This document shows, in pieces, positions 62,813 to 64,000 of a stretch of 64,000 nucleotides of DNA (positions are counted from its first letter, which is position 1; the number at the start of each line of letters is the position of its first letter). Made by a program: the position numbers and the translations under genes. Under the pieces are notes generated by a model, which saw only the letters and a program-made list of their open reading frames with translations, was not told the DNA's origin and ran no database searches. Origin of the DNA: Tianweitania sediminis (GTDB lineage Bacteria; Pseudomonadota; Alphaproteobacteria; Rhizobiales; Rhizobiaceae); contig NZ_JAGIYY010000002.1 in the NCBI RefSeq assembly GCF_017813335.1, positions 620,001 to 684,000 of the forward strand. The letters run 5' to 3'.

Positions 62813-63997
62813 TCAAGCGTTTTTTGCGGCCTGAAGCCCAGCGGTCAGGTCCTCCTGCAGGTCCGCAACATCCTCCAAGCCGATCTGCAGCCGGATCACG
62901 GGGCCGCCATAGTCCCTGCGAGACACCGTGCGATCCTGCAGCGACACAGGAACTGCCAGGCTTTCATAGCCGCCCCAAGAATAGCCGAGGCCGAACACCT
63001 CCAGCGCGTCCAGGAAGGCATGCGCCTGGCTTTCGCCACCACCGTCGAGCACCACGGAAAAGATGCCGCTTGTACCGCCGAAATCCCGCTTCCAGAGCGC
63101 GTGGGTCGGATGCGAGGGAAGCGCCGGGTGAAGAACCTCGGCAACGCCCGCTTGCGATTGCAGCCAGCGCGCGATCTCCAGCGCCGACCGACCATGGTGC
63201 TCAAGCCGCACGCCCATCGTCCGCAGTCCGCGCAGCACCTGGTAAACGTCATCGGGCGAGGCGCAGACGCCCAGCGTGTCATGCGCGCTCTGTAAGACCG
63301 GCCAGTGATCTTTGCAGGCGGAGATTGTTCCGAGCAGCACGTCGGAATGGCCGGCCGGATATTTTGTGGCCGCATGGATCACGATGTCGACGCCATGATC
63401 CAGGGGGCGGAAATACAAGGGCGTGGCCCAAGTGTTGTCCATCATTACCACGGCGCCCTTTGCTTTCGCCGCTTGTGAAATGGCCGGGATGTCCTGGACC
63501 TCGAAGGTGTTGGATCCCGGTGATTCCGTGAAAACAACGCGCGTGTTCGGCTGCATCAGGTCTGCGATACCGGCGCCGATCAGCGGGTCGTAATACGTCA
63601 CGGCAACACCAAGCCGCTTGAGCATCGTATTGGCGAAGCGTCGCGTGGGGAAATAAACCGAATCCACGATCAGGACGTGGTCTCCGGCCGACAAGAAGGC
63701 GAGCAGCGGAACAGTCACCGCAGCAAGTCCGGAAGGAACCAGGATCGTTCCGGCAGACCCTTCGAGTTCATCGATGGCCGCGGCAAGCGCGTCGGTCGTG
63801 GGGGTGCCGTGCGTGCCGTATGTGTATCGCTGCGCCCGATTCACCATGGTCTTGGCATCGGGAAACAAAACGGTCGAGGCATGAACCACCGGCGGGTTCA
63901 CGAAGCCAAAATAGGCGTGCGGATCATGCCCGGAATGCGCCAGGCGCGTGTTGATGCCCTTGAACCGGTTGCTGTCCCCACCGTTTGCGCGTGCCAT
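62813..63997 (-). CDS. metC: Cystathionine beta-lyase
   Basis: PLP enzyme of methionine synthesis cleaving cystathionine to homocysteine, pyruvate and ammonia; 394 aa. The PLP lysine is in ATKYPAGHSDVLLG near residue 205. YTYGTHGTPTTDALAAAIDELEG and the VPSGLAAVTVPLLAFL phosphate-cup segment match MetC more than gamma-lyases. Start ATG 63997 is 3 bases from the right edge, so its ribosome site cannot be seen. Regulation is not visible in this window. Confidence 0.92.
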   Translation of the reverse strand: MARANGGDSNRFKGINTRLAHSGHDPHAYFGFVNPPVVHASTVLFPDAKTMVNRAQRYTYGTHGTPTTDALAAAIDELEGSAGTILVPSGLAAVTVPLLAFLSAGDHVLIVDSVYFPTRRFANTMLKRLGVAVTYYDPLIGAGIADLMQPNTRVVFTESPGSNTFEVQDIPAISQAAKAKGAVVMMDNTWATPLYFRPLDHGVDIVIHAATKYPAGHSDVLLGTISACKDHWPVLQSAHDTLGVCASPDDVYQVLRGLRTMGVRLEHHGRSALEIARWLQSQAGVAEVLHPALPSHPTHALWKRDFGGTSGIFSVVLDGGGESQAHAFLDALEVFGLGYSWGGYESLAVPVSLQDRTVSRRDYGGPVIRLQIGLEDVADLQEDLTAGLQAAKNA

Positions 63998-64000
63998 AAC

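Overview
The window is a GC-rich, densely coded piece of an alphaproteobacterial chromosome, most likely Hyphomicrobiales (Rhizobiales), Phyllobacteriaceae-like. The evidence is gene content and order: a rpsF-rpsR-rplI, dnaB, alr, radA, cvpA, purF run, a fabD-fabG-acpP-fabF-mltG-yicC-gmk run, lptF-lptG-lptD-surA-rsmA, pgsA-moaD-moaE, purM-purN opposite perM-hdaA, an Omp25-type porin, and an NDUFS4-like complex I subunit. No rRNA, CRISPR array, intact prophage or insertion sequence was seen.

Layout. 1-7,116: a polyol (sorbitol/mannitol-type) ABC uptake operon, smoE-F-G-K-S, with a LysR regulator, a SorC-type sugar-sensing regulator and a DUF1127-like small protein. 7,213-10,277: an SDR enzyme, a guanidine-II riboswitch driving a Gdx/SugE guanidinium exporter, and gamma-glutamyltransferase. 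10,326-19,834 (minus strand): purF, cvpA, radA, alr, dnaB, cfa and the S6/S18/L9 ribosomal protein genes. 20,171-26,495 (plus): fatty-acid synthesis core genes, then mltG, yicC and gmk. 26,505-33,094 (minus): rsmA, a SurA-like chaperone and the LPS export genes lptD, lptG and lptF. 33,444-46,990: pepA, holC, an ABC-F ATPase, a secreted glycine-rich repeat protein, DinB, GST, ndk, a diguanylate cyclase, moaE/moaD, pgsA, uvrC, an Omp25-like porin and a second GST. 47,014-58,789: RNase T2, a small periplasmic protein, rlmJ, a molybdopterin oxidoreductase, purN/purM, a CDP-alcohol phosphatidyltransferase, an AI-2E/PerM permease, hdaA and a three-gene two-component cluster. 58,802-59,644: a tRNA-Arg(TCT) gene with a displaced 48-bp copy of its 3' half about 0.7 kb away, bracketing a tiny island remnant. 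59,668-63,997: NDUFS4-like subunit, small proteins, cspA, a GAF-EAL phosphodiesterase, tRNA-Pro(TGG) and metC.

The most interesting non-coding signals are the guanidine-II riboswitch before gdx, two possible competing structures at the rplI ribosome binding site behind an intra-operon terminator, a perfect inverted repeat between the LysR gene and the DUF1127-like gene, and a set of repeats in pseudoknot order inside the tRNA-Arg island. Functional calls rest on motifs read by eye; no database search or folding program was run.
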